DNA of 64,000 nucleotides from Rubinisphaera margarita (GCF_022267515.1 NZ_JAKFGB010000019.1:176920-240919), one strand, 5' to 3'. Positions 12,901 through 22,618 are shown, counted from the stretch's first letter. Notes: generated by a model from the letters alone, not told the origin. Numbers and translations are program-made.

Positions 12901-15900
12901 CCCGTGGCGGTCGGATCGATCTGCACCAGGCTGGAAACCGGCATCGTGGCGGTTGCATACTGAACCGGTCCAACGTTGTTGTTGAAGGAGCCGACGAGCA
13001 GGTTGGACGAGCCGCCGCCCTGAATCGGTGTCGGATCGACATAAACATCCGCAGCGTTCAGGTTGACAATGTAGCCCTGGTCCTGCAGCGAAGCGGCGGT
13101 GATTGCCGACAGCTGGTTCGGACCCGGAGTATTCAGGAAGCCGGTCATGAGCTCGCTGTCGAAGATCGACTCACGCCAGTGTCCGTCAGCAGTACCCGGC
13201 CCGCCCGTGTTTTCGACGGGCACGCCCGTGTCGGAGACACCGAAGATCGAGTTGTACTGTGCGGTCGCAAGTGCTCCAGTGAAGCGGGTATCGGTCGTCC
13301 CGTCGCCACCACTCGGGTTAAGCAGGAGTCCCTGGCGGTTCCAAATGGTGCCGATGCCGAGGACGTGTCCCATTTCGTGGAGGATCACGTCTTCGAGCTG
13401 TCCGCTCGATTCAAGGCTGGCGAGGTCAGCAGAATCGAACTCCATCAGGCCCTGGTAAGGCAGATCGGAGCCGGTTCGAAGAGCGGTCGGACCAGCCTGT
13501 CCCAGGATGCCGCTCACGCCGTCGATGGCCACACCTTCGGCCGTGATCTGCACGTCGTCGATCAGGCCGACATCCGGCAGGTCGCCGACGATGATCTCAG
13601 CCCAGCGATTGGCAGCCGACTGGAAGATCGCCTGCTGACTGGCACTGAGGCCGCCGAGGAAGACAACTTCGATGTTGAACTGGCTGATCGGATTGACAGC
13701 CACCAGGTTCCCGTTGCCGGAGATCACGTTGTCCATGATCACGGCGTTGTTCAGGCTTGAGTTGAGCAGCTGGAAATCAATCCCGTTCAGGCCGTTGTTG
13801 GCAAACCGGTTGCCGAGGACCCGCAGGTTGTTGATCGGAGCATTCTCTGCACTGAAGTAGACCCCGTTGTCGATGTTCCCGCTCGAGATTGAATTCACGA
13901 TGTAAAAGTCATCGAGCGTCGTATCAGCGATATCGATGAGAATACCGTTGTCGGCGTTATCTGTGGTCGCGGCATTGAAGATCCCGCTGTTCGAACCGGC
14001 GGCAAAGGTGGCACCGCTTCGCAGGTAGATTTCGATACCGTTGCCGTTGGTTGTATCGTCGCCGTCCTGTCCGTTGCGGAGGAACTCGTTGAGCGTGAAG
14101 TAGGTCCGCGTGTCCGGATCGGCCGGATCAGCCTGAGTGAAGTCGAAGTCATCCGACGGGCTGCCGATCTGCAGAGCCAGCGAGCTGTTGTTGTCGCCGT
14201 GGATCAACATCCCGTTCAGGCCGTTGTCGTTAAACTGGCTCGGCGTCGTCGCGGTCACGTCTCCAGTGACAGGATCGCGTGTCACGCCTCCCATCATCGG
14301 GTTCAGCATGGTGACAGTGGCGTTGTTCCGGGCTTCCAGAATGTAACCGTGGCCGAAGTTATTGTTCGACGTGTGCGTGTCCGGCGAAGCCAGAGTCAAC
14401 ACGCTGTTGGCTCCCGTAGCAGCCGTCCGCAGACCGAACTCGTTTCCGAGCGGAGCCGGCGTGGTGGCCATATACGGGTTCTTCGCGGTCGGCAACAGGC
14501 CCGGCAGGTAAGGATTGTTGTTCGAGGTATCGTTGTCAGCCAGATAGGCGGAGAAGACGCCGCCATCGATGGCTTCGATGTTGATACCATTCTTGTTACC
14601 AACAATATCGTCGGTGTCGCTGACGTCGGTGATGATCGTGCCATTCACCTGCTTATCGCCATTGATGTCCTGGGCGGTGAAGGTGTTCTCCACTTCTCCA
14701 GAGTCGTTCAAAGACTGCTGACGATAGTATTCGGCTTCCGACTGGTAGGTGCGGTTGCGAATGATGTGGCGACCCTGGGTGGTGTCTTCCGCGAAGATCC
14801 CGGCCCCGGCACTGTTGGCGATCAGATTGATGCCGACGCCGATGTCGTCGCTGGACAGCAGGCCGTCCTTGTCGTTGTCTTCGTTCAGGTCGATGATGCC
14901 GTCGCCATCGAGATCTTCACCGATGTCGAGCTTGCCGTTTCCGTTCACGTCTTCGGTGCCGGTGGCGACAATATCGAGCGTGCCATCGTTATCGATGTCT
15001 TCGCCGAAGATATTGTAGGTGACGTTGTCTTCCACCTGCATCAGCAGGGCCCCGTCGAACTGAGTGACGGTCATACCGGAGTTCGAGTTGAATCCGTCCC
15101 CTTCGACCCGGTTCATCCGCAGGATGCCCGTGCTGTCGCCGAAGTTGGTGATGTTCACCCCGTGGACCGTATCGACGATGAAGTTGCTGTTGATGTTGAA
15201 GCCGCTCACTCCGGTGCCCATGGCCGGATCGACCATGTTACCGGTAACGATCCCGTTGTTGAGCATCGTCGGCATGTTCGGGTTCTGGCCGTTGATCACG
15301 AAGCCAGAGACTTCGGTCAGCTGATCACAGGCGACCGAGAAGCTGTTGTCGATGGTGACGACAGACAGCGGGCGGTTCGACACGATGGCCGAATCGTTGG
15401 TCAGGATCGGACGCGGGTCAGCCAGCGGATCGAAGATTGTGCCGGCGAAATCTTCCGAGCCAGGCAGCCCAAACGTGATTCCGTTGCCGAGTTCGGCCAC
15501 GTTGGCAGACATCGTATGAGCGGCGTAGCGGAAGACTTCGGATCCGTTGACGTCGAGATCGCGAACCAGCTGACCAGTCGAGGCCAGCAGACGCTGATTT
15601 TCGACGATCACGAAGCCGGAGTTCAGGTTGTTGTCGATGAGCGTTCCGTCAGGCGTCGCTCCCGGCTGCACCAGCACGATATGGTACTGAGCCTTCTCTG
15701 CTCCGGAGAGAGCGTTCCAGGCTTCGGAGCTGTTGAACGGATTCTCGAAGGAACCGTCGCCATCAGCGAGCACGTTGTCGATTTCGAACGGATCAACGTG
15801 AGCCACCTGAATCGGTGAGTCGTCGGTTGGGCAGAGCAGCGGCACGCTGTCGGCGATCGTGTACTGTTTCGTGCTGACGCGGTAGTTACGTTCTTCCGGT

Positions 15901-16883
15901 CGCAGCATGTAATCGTGGACACGCGGCTGACGCATGTGGCGACGCGACCGTCCGTCCGGCAGATTGAACACGAAGCTGATCTGAGAGCTGGTTCCGAAGA
16001 TATCGTCGTTGGTGTACCGGAAGTCCATCAGCAGGTCTTCGGTGAGGTTGGCATCGGCGTGAGCCATGAAGCCGATCCCATCCTGGCCGTCGTCGGACGT
16101 GTTATAGTACGCCCCGAAGTCCCAGTTGAAACCGAACTGACCGAGCAGCGGAATCGGGCCCCCGATCGAGGCATCCAACTGGTTGAAGGCGACTTCCTTA
16201 ACCCGCTCGCGTCCGATGAGGACGTTGTTACCACCGAAGAACGGATTGGTATCGAAGGAGGTCCCGATGAAGTCGTTCGTGTCACTGATCAGACGGTTCG
16301 CATTCACGCGGGTTCGCCAGTAACGCGAGGTCATCGCCCAGCTGAGTCCCCCCTGCACGTATTGCTTCACGTGGCCGCCGTCGTAGTCGAGCCAGATCGA
16401 CTGCGAGTACACTCGATCCGCAGCCGAATCGTAGTGCCGGCGTCCGAAACCGAGGTTGAAACCCCCATCGGAGTTGTTGGTCACCATCCCGCGGAGATCC
16501 CAGAACAGCAGGCTGTTCTCGTCAATCGCCCGGGGGATGAAGGCGCCGATGTTGGTGTAGCCATCGTCGTAGCCCCAGAGGCCGCCGTTTCGCTGATCCA
16601 GGCGATACTGGACCGCGAAGACATCGCCACCCATCTGGTACCCCAGATTCGGAGCGGCGTAGGTCTCCATATAGGCTTGCGACGGAGCAGGCAGTTGCGG
16701 TTCCCCGCTGATGATGGCGCGTCCGGTGTCATCCGATCCGATCACATGCGGAATCGGCGGGGGGGCTGTGTTGTCATCCGAGAGTCGCACGCGACCTGAC
16801 GGATCGACCTCATCTGCCCCGACGGGTAGAACAGGAGCACACAGCGCAAAAGCCGTTGTGAGACAGGCAAGAAAGCGTTTCAT
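9972..16883 (-). CDS. Giant surface protein: inverse-autotransporter-like barrel, beta-helix repeats, embedded leishmanolysin-like protease domain
   Basis: 2303 residues from the ATG at 16883, chosen for a GGAG nine bases upstream and the signal peptide MKRFLACLTTAFALCAPVLP. Residues about 60-325 resemble the intimin/invasin-type inverse autotransporter barrel (FNLGFGRRHYDSAADRVYSQ, alternating aromatic strands). The rest is mostly N/D/G-rich repeats of a right-handed beta-helix (NNGLNGIDF, NSGEDGVTIFAD). Around 640-680 is a calcium-binding-type aspartate repeat (DVNGNGKLDIGEDLDGDG). Residues about 1062-1278 form a separate metalloprotease-like domain, with VVFLGGLSASQQ, HEMGHVLGIGTIW (His1169, Glu1170, His1173), HWRES (His1235, likely third zinc ligand) and ELMTGF (Met-turn). 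It presumably sits in the outer membrane with the helix exposed. Neither protease activity nor export route is proven. The two pilin-like genes converge on it. Confidence 0.85.
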   Translation of the reverse strand: MKRFLACLTTAFALCAPVLPVGADEVDPSGRVRLSDDNTAPPPIPHVIGSDDTGRAIISGEPQLPAPSQAYMETYAAPNLGYQMGGDVFAVQYRLDQRNGGLWGYDDGYTNIGAFIPRAIDENSLLFWDLRGMVTNNSDGGFNLGFGRRHYDSAADRVYSQSIWLDYDGGHVKQYVQGGLSWAMTSRYWRTRVNANRLISDTNDFIGTSFDTNPFFGGNNVLIGRERVKEVAFNQLDASIGGPIPLLGQFGFNWDFGAYYNTSDDGQDGIGFMAHADANLTEDLLMDFRYTNDDIFGTSSQISFVFNLPDGRSRRHMRQPRVHDYMLRPEERNYRVSTKQYTIADSVPLLCPTDDSPIQVAHVDPFEIDNVLADGDGSFENPFNSSEAWNALSGAEKAQYHIVLVQPGATPDGTLIDNNLNSGFVIVENQRLLASTGQLVRDLDVNGSEVFRYAAHTMSANVAELGNGITFGLPGSEDFAGTIFDPLADPRPILTNDSAIVSNRPLSVVTIDNSFSVACDQLTEVSGFVINGQNPNMPTMLNNGIVTGNMVDPAMGTGVSGFNINSNFIVDTVHGVNITNFGDSTGILRMNRVEGDGFNSNSGMTVTQFDGALLMQVEDNVTYNIFGEDIDNDGTLDIVATGTEDVNGNGKLDIGEDLDGDGIIDLNEDNDKDGLLSSDDIGVGINLIANSAGAGIFAEDTTQGRHIIRNRTYQSEAEYYRQQSLNDSGEVENTFTAQDINGDKQVNGTIITDVSDTDDIVGNKNGINIEAIDGGVFSAYLADNDTSNNNPYLPGLLPTAKNPYMATTPAPLGNEFGLRTAATGANSVLTLASPDTHTSNNNFGHGYILEARNNATVTMLNPMMGGVTRDPVTGDVTATTPSQFNDNGLNGMLIHGDNNSSLALQIGSPSDDFDFTQADPADPDTRTYFTLNEFLRNGQDGDDTTNGNGIEIYLRSGATFAAGSNSGIFNAATTDNADNGILIDIADTTLDDFYIVNSISSGNIDNGVYFSAENAPINNLRVLGNRFANNGLNGIDFQLLNSSLNNAVIMDNVISGNGNLVAVNPISQFNIEVVFLGGLSASQQAIFQSAANRWAEIIVGDLPDVGLIDDVQITAEGVAIDGVSGILGQAGPTALRTGSDLPYQGLMEFDSADLASLESSGQLEDVILHEMGHVLGIGTIWNRQGLLLNPSGGDGTTDTRFTGALATAQYNSIFGVSDTGVPVENTGGPGTADGHWRESIFDSELMTGFLNTPGPNQLSAITAASLQDQGYIVNLNAADVYVDPTPIQGGGSSNLLVGSFNNNVGPVQYATATMPVSSLVQIDPTATGNGINLSLENSNLNNLLIENNQISGNTGDGIRLLNPQFASNALGDNNITVSLNEINNNIGRGINIALDNGNRLDAIICYNDISNNTLGGINVELEGNSIYRNGIVTGPNQTDETSWFFGNTVNNNDGIGYHIDASDNSQFTLVASRPVASTLNGNEDAGLAVEMSDTTRGTIRLDNLAASSNVDSDNGTATDDANFNGEGFGLIMTDTAILTELRIGDSTTKNTTFNGNFGSGIMVDITDQTRIIDGAGGDGFGTLIQNVTSTNNGAGNAPGVGDGISITRRAESQLDPVWIRSSMLNNNNGDGIDIRAFGGANDFLNPPNTFVQDFLIGGLGASDGNMINDNGVNGIDLLSSGDAVLNVNIFNNTIDTTGTGDGIEGSTEFFGILTGTWQGNTILNAAVDGISISAEDSAGGFGDPAAVMVSIVDNDIDNSGRDGIRINSTTTDQDNDDDVIVAINENVITNSGEDGVTIFADLLGEVRVAEMNDNIINNSGEDGVHIEAIDAGDIRVDTAARNRITNNGGDGVDLFRSGVGELLVGQVDGLGSLIDGDTSGFVDNVVSFNGENGYRIFNSQNGTLTARIAGRTTIDPTLNNGATATSVISNNGSNGIRVENNAGSINQINDLNVQLVRNSVIGNGRDDSIAEDDERNGLLLLAGTSTFGETTADIRQNYLSGNQNIDVVIATFVATPDPASAGFTNQAFSSLTNPDPLARLYLRFEDNRGDQLDVMRDANGDPTVTGYGQAYYDNADSLKSPERFFNPPNSLGTSRRRNATRTTLDLIDYQTGTVLANPAPSATTIATTLPNIGGTGNDYDGGIIGFDDYPTGVRREVTATGVNMGNITLTYNPQFGPVAPGQQFTMSWIDVAGVGESTLVLDDGGGAYDMAQNGAIDGGNFFGSVISDFNDFGAIDPININDAFAIFGDPDNNGFNDITGLYRWRTVNVPTAFDVPPQNPQVPGTPFYNPGADPFPNQPVIFP

Positions 16884-17505
16884 GGAGGGCTCCAGCATCA
16901 TGCTGACTGAATCCTGCTAAGTTCGAGAAATCGTCGTCGGGCTTGCGAGTCGGATTTCGAGAAGAAATACTGTCGTGATAGGTCAATCGTTGTGTGGTGT
17001 TGTCCTGGCCTACTGGCGATCACTCGAACCGAGCGCAGACAGGTCGTACCGATTGTGCTGACAATGATGGTTATTCAGAATTTCGGATCATCACGATCGT
17101 AAAGTTGAGCAGAATCGATCCAATCCGAATAACTTGACAGGATGTGCAGAGGCTACAAAAACCAAACCAAGCCCCGCAGGCCGGTTAAACCCTCGCCTCA
17201 CAACGATTTGAGCTTCACTCCCGAGCGAAGGGCTGTCGCGTTCCACATCGCCGGGGAATGATCTTGACACCGATTCCAGTCGCGACGAACTCGCGACTGC
17301 TTGCCGACATGCAGGAATTCTGGGAGAGATGGGCCCCCTTGCGTCACTCGTGACCACGGCCCCTGACTTCTCAGCTCATTCAATTAGAGAGGTGCTTCAT
17401 GTGACGCTGCCCCATGCTCTGGCGGCCGATCCTCATTTTCGAGCTCGCGGCTCGGCAACCCCGCCGCCCGTCGCAGCTCCATCTTCAGCAGGGAGTCGAC
17501 TTTTG
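16884..17505. other. Divergent intergenic region upstream of the giant gene
   Basis: About 620 bases between the start of the giant surface-protein gene (leftward) and the ceramidase-family gene (rightward). A TTGACA occurs at 17134-17139 but no good -10 follows at normal spacing. No ORF with protein-like composition, RNA gene or repeat was found. Promoters for both genes must lie here. Confidence 0.4.
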
Positions 17506-19077
17506 ATGACACAGCCCACCCGCCCCGTTCGCTTCGGTCTCCGCGCCGTCGCGATCCTCCTGCTCCTCTTCCCTTTACTGACTCCGGGCCACGCCCGTGC
17601 CGAGGAGTCCCCTGCCCCTGAAGCTCCGCTGAAGGCGGCGTTCGCCGAACGGGACATCACGCCCGAAATTGGCATGGAACAACCCGGTGGTTACGGGAAG
17701 TCGTACCACCGCACGCTGCACGATCCCTGCAAAGTCCGCATCGGTGTTTTCTCCAGCGGAGAGGGCGAGCAGAAGAATTCCGCCGCGGTCGTCAGTGTCG
17801 ATGCGCTCATCGTCCGTCGCGCAATGGTCGAAGCGGCTCGCGCGCGAATTGCCGAAGCAACCGGAATCCCCGGAAATCGCGTGCTTGTTCACGCGACCCA
17901 TTCTCACTCGTCCGGTCCCACCGGGATGATCCTGCCGGGTGAATTTGATCACGCCAGTCAGGAAGTGCAGGATCTGGCTTACGAGAAATCGAGCATGGCC
18001 GACGCCAAGTATCTGCAGCACGTCGAAGACCAGATCGTCGACGGCGTGGTCACCGCCTGGAAGCAGATCGGCAATGCCCGCTTTGCTGTCGGACGGGGGC
18101 ACGAAGATACCGTCGCTCATAACCGCCGCTTTCTGATGAAAGACGGTCGCACGGTTACGCATCCACGTCCCGGCAATCCGGACATCGTGAAAGTCGCCGG
18201 TCCGACCGATCCCGAAGTCGGTGTTCTGGCGGTCTGGAATGACGAAGGCGATCTGACCGGCTGCATTGTGAATTACGTCTGTCACGCCACCGCCAGCCCG
18301 GGCGGCATCTCGGCCAACTATATTTACTACGTCGAGAAGGTGATCCGCGGCATGTTCGGCGAAGACGTCGTGGTCGTGTTCCTGGCTGGTGCGTCTGGGG
18401 ATGTGACTCAGGTCGACAATCTGACCAAGACGGTGCCCAAGTCGGGCGAAGCATCCTCGGCTCTGGTCGGGGGACGCATTGGAGCCGAGGCGGTCAAAGT
18501 GATCCTCGGCCTCACTCCGGGAACCGATTGCCCGATTGATGGACGTCAGGAAGTGCTCAAGATTCCTCGCCGGGAGCCACGGCCGCAGAACCTCGAACAG
18601 GCCAAAGCCCTTGTGAAACAGTCTCCAAGCGATGTCGGCGCAACCGAGTGGACCTTCGCAAAAGAGACCGTGCTGCTGGAAGCCCGGCTGAAGTCGGAAC
18701 CGATCGCCGACGTGGAAATCCAGGCGATTCAAATCGGTCCCGTCGCGATCGCCACCGTGCCCGCCGAGTATTTCTGCGAGTATGGTCTGCAAATTAAGAA
18801 AGGAAGCCCCTTCCCCTTTACCTTTGTGGCTTCGCTGTCGAACGGCTGCGTCGGATATGTCCCGACCGTCTCTGCGTTTGGCGACCAGGGGGGCGGGTAC
18901 GAAACGCGATTGACCAGCTACAGCAACCTGGAAATCACAGCGGGGGATGAGATGGCCGCCACGGCGATCAAGCTGACACGCGAGATGAAGCCAGGTTCAG
19001 TGCCCGGTCCCAAGCCAATGCCCGCCTTCAAGGGCCCGGCCTGGTCCTATGGAGATATCCTGCCGCAGGTCGACTGA
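17506..19077 (+). CDS. Neutral/alkaline ceramidase N-terminal-domain family protein, exported
   Basis: 523 residues starting at ATG 17506, which has GGGAG 10-11 bases upstream. A signal peptide spans about residues 12-32 (AVAILLLLFPLLTPGHARA). The mature part matches the ceramidase_alk fold: DITPEIG near the start, VLVHATHSHSSGPTG (the paired histidines that bind zinc in bacterial neutral ceramidase), NYVCHATASPG, and LAGASGDVTQVDNL at the position of the catalytic GDVSPN of the Pseudomonas enzyme, with Thr in place of the catalytic Ser. Planctomycetes carry many members of this family of unknown substrate, so ceramide cleavage should not be assumed. A frame open upstream to 17329 lacks family similarity. 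The gene stands alone, with a terminator after it. Confidence 0.85.
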   Translation: MTQPTRPVRFGLRAVAILLLLFPLLTPGHARAEESPAPEAPLKAAFAERDITPEIGMEQPGGYGKSYHRTLHDPCKVRIGVFSSGEGEQKNSAAVVSVDALIVRRAMVEAARARIAEATGIPGNRVLVHATHSHSSGPTGMILPGEFDHASQEVQDLAYEKSSMADAKYLQHVEDQIVDGVVTAWKQIGNARFAVGRGHEDTVAHNRRFLMKDGRTVTHPRPGNPDIVKVAGPTDPEVGVLAVWNDEGDLTGCIVNYVCHATASPGGISANYIYYVEKVIRGMFGEDVVVVFLAGASGDVTQVDNLTKTVPKSGEASSALVGGRIGAEAVKVILGLTPGTDCPIDGRQEVLKIPRREPRPQNLEQAKALVKQSPSDVGATEWTFAKETVLLEARLKSEPIADVEIQAIQIGPVAIATVPAEYFCEYGLQIKKGSPFPFTFVASLSNGCVGYVPTVSAFGDQGGGYETRLTSYSNLEITAGDEMAATAIKLTREMKPGSVPGPKPMPAFKGPAWSYGDILPQVD

Positions 19078-19148
19078 CCCGAATCTCGCAGCACGAATCC
19101 GGCGGTCACGAATTTCACCGCCGCCAATCCCTCAGTAGCTTTCCTGAA

Positions 19149-19190
19149 ACGCCCCGTCGCCGGCCCGGTGACGGGGCGTTTCTTTCTTCG
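19149..19190 (+). terminator. Rho-independent terminator
   Basis: The 11-base arms AACGCCCCGTC and GACGGGGCGTT are followed by TTCTTTCTT, about 70 bases after the ceramidase-family stop codon. Confidence 0.85.
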
Positions 19191-20108
<918 letters not shown>

Positions 20109-20681
20109 ATGAGGACAATCTTCACGACTGGACAGGTCGCCAAGATCTGTAAAGTTGCCCCAAGAACCGTTAGCAAATGGTTCGATTCTGGTCGGCTTCG
20201 CGGCTATCGAATTCCCGGTTCGCAAGACCGTCGGATTCCCCGCGAACATCTCATCCGCTTCTTGAAAGAGCACGGCATGCCTCTTGGCGAGCTCGAAGAC
20301 GAAGCGATGGGCAAACTGCTCCTCGTCGGCATCGAAGGTCCGATTCGGACGATGCTCGGCGAAGTGCTTCCCCTGGAGGACTTCAAGCTCGAATCCGCCT
20401 CAAGCGGGTTCGAAGCCGGTATCCAGGCGGAATCGCTGCACCCGGACGGAGTCATCATCGACTTCGCCATGGGCCGCAACGAAGCCCTGATGATCGCCCA
20501 GAACCTTCGTAAGAACGCAGACTACAACGACACCGTTCTCGTCGGCCTCATCAGCGACGACGACAGTGCCAGCGGTTTCGACCGCACTCTGTTCAACGAA
20601 ACGTTCCGCAAACCGTTCGACATCGCCCTGCTGGCCGAACGTGTCCGGACGCTCGTGAATCGTAAAAAGACACTCGCCTGA
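20109..20681 (+). CDS. Excisionase/MerR-type HTH protein with degenerate receiver domain
   Basis: 190 residues from ATG 20109, supported by GGAG about nine bases upstream; a GTG 18 bases earlier is also in frame. Residues 1-58 are a winged-helix HTH of the MerR/excisionase kind (FTTGQVAKICKVAPRTVSKW, then RIPGSQDRRIPREHL). From about residue 70 a CheY-like fold follows. The acidic pair that normally binds magnesium is lost (LLLVGIEGPIR instead of VVDDE), while the acceptor-position aspartate (GVIIDFAMG) and the conserved lysine (FRKPFD) remain. This suggests a transcription regulator whose receiver may not be phosphorylated in the usual way. No histidine kinase is nearby. Targets are unknown. 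Confidence 0.82.
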   Translation: MRTIFTTGQVAKICKVAPRTVSKWFDSGRLRGYRIPGSQDRRIPREHLIRFLKEHGMPLGELEDEAMGKLLLVGIEGPIRTMLGEVLPLEDFKLESASSGFEAGIQAESLHPDGVIIDFAMGRNEALMIAQNLRKNADYNDTVLVGLISDDDSASGFDRTLFNETFRKPFDIALLAERVRTLVNRKKTLA

Positions 20682-20911
20682 TCGTTCCGTTGGAATGACT
20701 CCAATCACCAGGTGGGCTGTCAGGTCAGACATTGCGTGTCATGGATGACACGCATGCTTTGACCGGATTCGCTTGAAAAAAGACCCGACCCGCTGTCCGA
20801 TTTCGATCGGCGGCATGCTAAGGGTTTTTCTTTCTTTTATCCCGGCATATCCTTCCGAAAGAATTCGCCCGTTGTCTCACACAACATCTTTCCGGAAAAG
20901 AACGATTGCCG

Positions 20912-21556
20912 ATGCTGCCGCGACCCGATGCCGACTCAACCATCCTGCTCCTGATTCGACATGGTGCGACCGCGGCCAATCTGCAGCGGCCCTACATTCT
21001 TCAGGGCCGCACGCTTAACGGACCGCTCAGCGAGACCGGAATTGCTCAGGTCTCGAAAGCTCGCGACTTTCTCCGCAGCTTTCCGATTGACGCCTTCTAC
21101 TCCAGTCCGATGCTCCGCGCCCGGCAATCCGCCGAAATCATCGCCGAGCCTCACGGGCTGGAGGTGGAATCGATCGAGGACATCGTTGAAGTCCACGTCG
21201 GCGACTGGGAGTCGAAGTCCTGGGACATCATCATGAAGGAAGATCCCGAGATCTACGAGAACTTCATGAAGAACCCGGCCGACATCCCTTACAAGAACGG
21301 AGAGTCGTACCGCGACGTTCACACCCGCATCGTCCCGGCGTTCAAGCAGCTGGCTGCCGAGAACCTCGGCAAGATGATCGTCGTCGTCGCCCACAACGTC
21401 GTCAACCGCGCCCTGCTCTCCGATCTGCTGGCCCTGGACCTGCTGCACGCCAAAGACCTGAAGCAGAACAACGCCTGCATCAACGTCCTGGAGTACAAAC
21501 AGGACCGCCTGAAAGTAATCACCCTCAACGGCGTGTTTCACCTGGGCGAGATCTGA
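20912..21556 (+). CDS. Histidine phosphatase family protein
   Basis: 214 residues of the phosphoglycerate-mutase-like superfamily. The catalytic RHG is at residues 16-18 (LLLIRHGATAANLQ), the second arginine is in FYSSPMLRARQSAEI, and the late histidine is in VVVAHNVVNRALL. ATG 20912 is preceded by GGAAAAG, and a TTG six bases earlier is in frame. Cytoplasmic, no signal peptide. The family covers phosphoglycerate mutases, alpha-ribazole phosphatase (CobC) and many broad phosphatases; nothing in the neighbourhood settles the substrate. Confidence 0.88.
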   Translation: MLPRPDADSTILLLIRHGATAANLQRPYILQGRTLNGPLSETGIAQVSKARDFLRSFPIDAFYSSPMLRARQSAEIIAEPHGLEVESIEDIVEVHVGDWESKSWDIIMKEDPEIYENFMKNPADIPYKNGESYRDVHTRIVPAFKQLAAENLGKMIVVVAHNVVNRALLSDLLALDLLHAKDLKQNNACINVLEYKQDRLKVITLNGVFHLGEI

Positions 21557-21792
21557 ATCATGGCTGGGATCTCCGTCACTTCCCAGCCGGCCGATGGGCG
21601 ATTCCGACCGGAAAACCAAGGGAATTCAGGAATTTCGAGCCGCAATGGCCACAGTTCGGTTGACGGTTTTCCCGAAATTGATCATTGTTACTGTTCTGGT
21701 CAATTCGATACTGATCACCGTTCCCGGTCTGCGCTGGCAGAGGGGCGCGTAAAACGGTGTTAAATCCATTAGTAGATTTGAGTTAAGACAAG

Positions 21793-22062
21793 ATGGCTTC
21801 GAAATCCAAGATTGAAAAACAAAAGCGCAACGCTCTGATGATCGCCAAGTACGCCGAAAAGCGTAAGGAACTCAAGGAAGCCGGCGATTACGAAGCTCTC
21901 GCCAAGCTCCCCCGCAGCTCCAGCCGGACGCGCCTCCGCCGTCTGTGCCAGCTGACCGGTCGTCCGCGCGGTAACTACCGCAAGTTCCAGATCTCGCGCA
22001 TCATGCTGCGGGACATGGCTCTGGACGGACTCATCCCGGGGATGAAGAAATCGAGCTGGTAA
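21793..22062 (+). CDS. rpsN: 30S ribosomal protein S14
   Basis: 89 residues, [20 protein letters not shown] at the start and the signature [20 protein letters not shown] in the second half. There are no paired CxxC zinc ligands, so this is the zinc-free form. It stands alone rather than inside a ribosomal protein operon. Standalone S14 genes in other bacteria are often the zinc-independent paralogue used under zinc limitation, but whether a zinc-binding copy exists here cannot be seen. A terminator follows 26 bases after the stop. Confidence 0.96.
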   Translation: MASKSKIEKQKRNALMIAKYAEKRKELKEAGDYEALAKLPRSSSRTRLRRLCQLTGRPRGNYRKFQISRIMLRDMALDGLIPGMKKSSW

Positions 22063-22088
22063 ACCCGGTTCGCCGCACAAATCACACG

Positions 22089-22115
22089 AGCACCTCAGCG
22101 TCGAGGTGCTTTTTT
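22089..22115 (+). terminator. Rho-independent terminator of rpsN
   Basis: Perfect 8-base arms AGCACCTC and GAGGTGCT around AGCGTC, followed by a run of six T. Confidence 0.92.
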
Positions 22116-22168
22116 CGTGCGCGGAGCGAACGCTCGACGCCTCGGCCGAACGATGCGTAAGACGTTTC

Positions 22169-22618
22169 CTACCGTCCCCGCAACCGTTCCGCTCCGGCTG
22201 GTCCCGATCCGATGGTGAGATGAGGAGCGATTCTGGCGTACGTCTTCTCGCCGATGCCTCGGACCTGGCGAATCTGTTCAATCGCGGTGAACGGCCCATG
22301 TTCGTCCCGGTAGGCAACAATCCGCTTGCCGAGCACCTCGCCAATGCCTTCGAGCAGCGAAAATTCCAGCCAGTTTGCGGAGTTGAGGTCGACCAGATAC
22401 GCCAGCTCCCGCGGTTGCTGATGGCGAATCTCGATTTCCTCACGCCCCCACTGGGAAAGCTCGATTTGGCGGATTCCGACCCAGGCCAGCAACAGGGCAC
22501 AGATCACGGCCACGATTTGCTGATCCGAAGCGTTCAGCCAGAGACGTCCTGCGGCGGGCGCCGGCTCGGTCGTGTTGGAAGTCTCGGTGTCGTGCGGTCC
22601 GGGGGGAGCAGCGGTCAT
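22169..22618 (-). CDS. ComEA-like helix-hairpin-helix protein, membrane anchored
   Basis: 149 residues. A proline-rich N-terminus of about 30 residues is followed by one transmembrane helix (about 33-51, IVAVICALLLAWVGI). A tandem helix-hairpin-helix domain of the ComEA kind ends the protein: VDLNSANWLEFSLLEGIGEV and then RQVRGIGEKTYARIAPHLTI. ComEA proteins bind double-stranded DNA outside the inner membrane during uptake. Here the order (single N-terminal anchor, C-terminal HhH) fits that role, but other competence genes are not in the window, so a general DNA-binding role is possible. It is convergent with rpsN. Confidence 0.82.
   Translation of the reverse strand: MTAAPPGPHDTETSNTTEPAPAAGRLWLNASDQQIVAVICALLLAWVGIRQIELSQWGREEIEIRHQQPRELAYLVDLNSANWLEFSLLEGIGEVLGKRIVAYRDEHGPFTAIEQIRQVRGIGEKTYARIAPHLTIGSGPAGAERLRGR

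Noticed and set aside
9942..13760. A 1272-codon plus-strand frame opposite the giant gene
   Set aside because: Valine- and arginine-rich translation caused by the repeat codons of the beta-helix gene on the other strand; no domain or ribosome-binding site.
14199..15818. A second long plus-strand frame (539 codons) opposite the giant gene
   Set aside because: Same explanation: antisense shadow of repetitive coding sequence.
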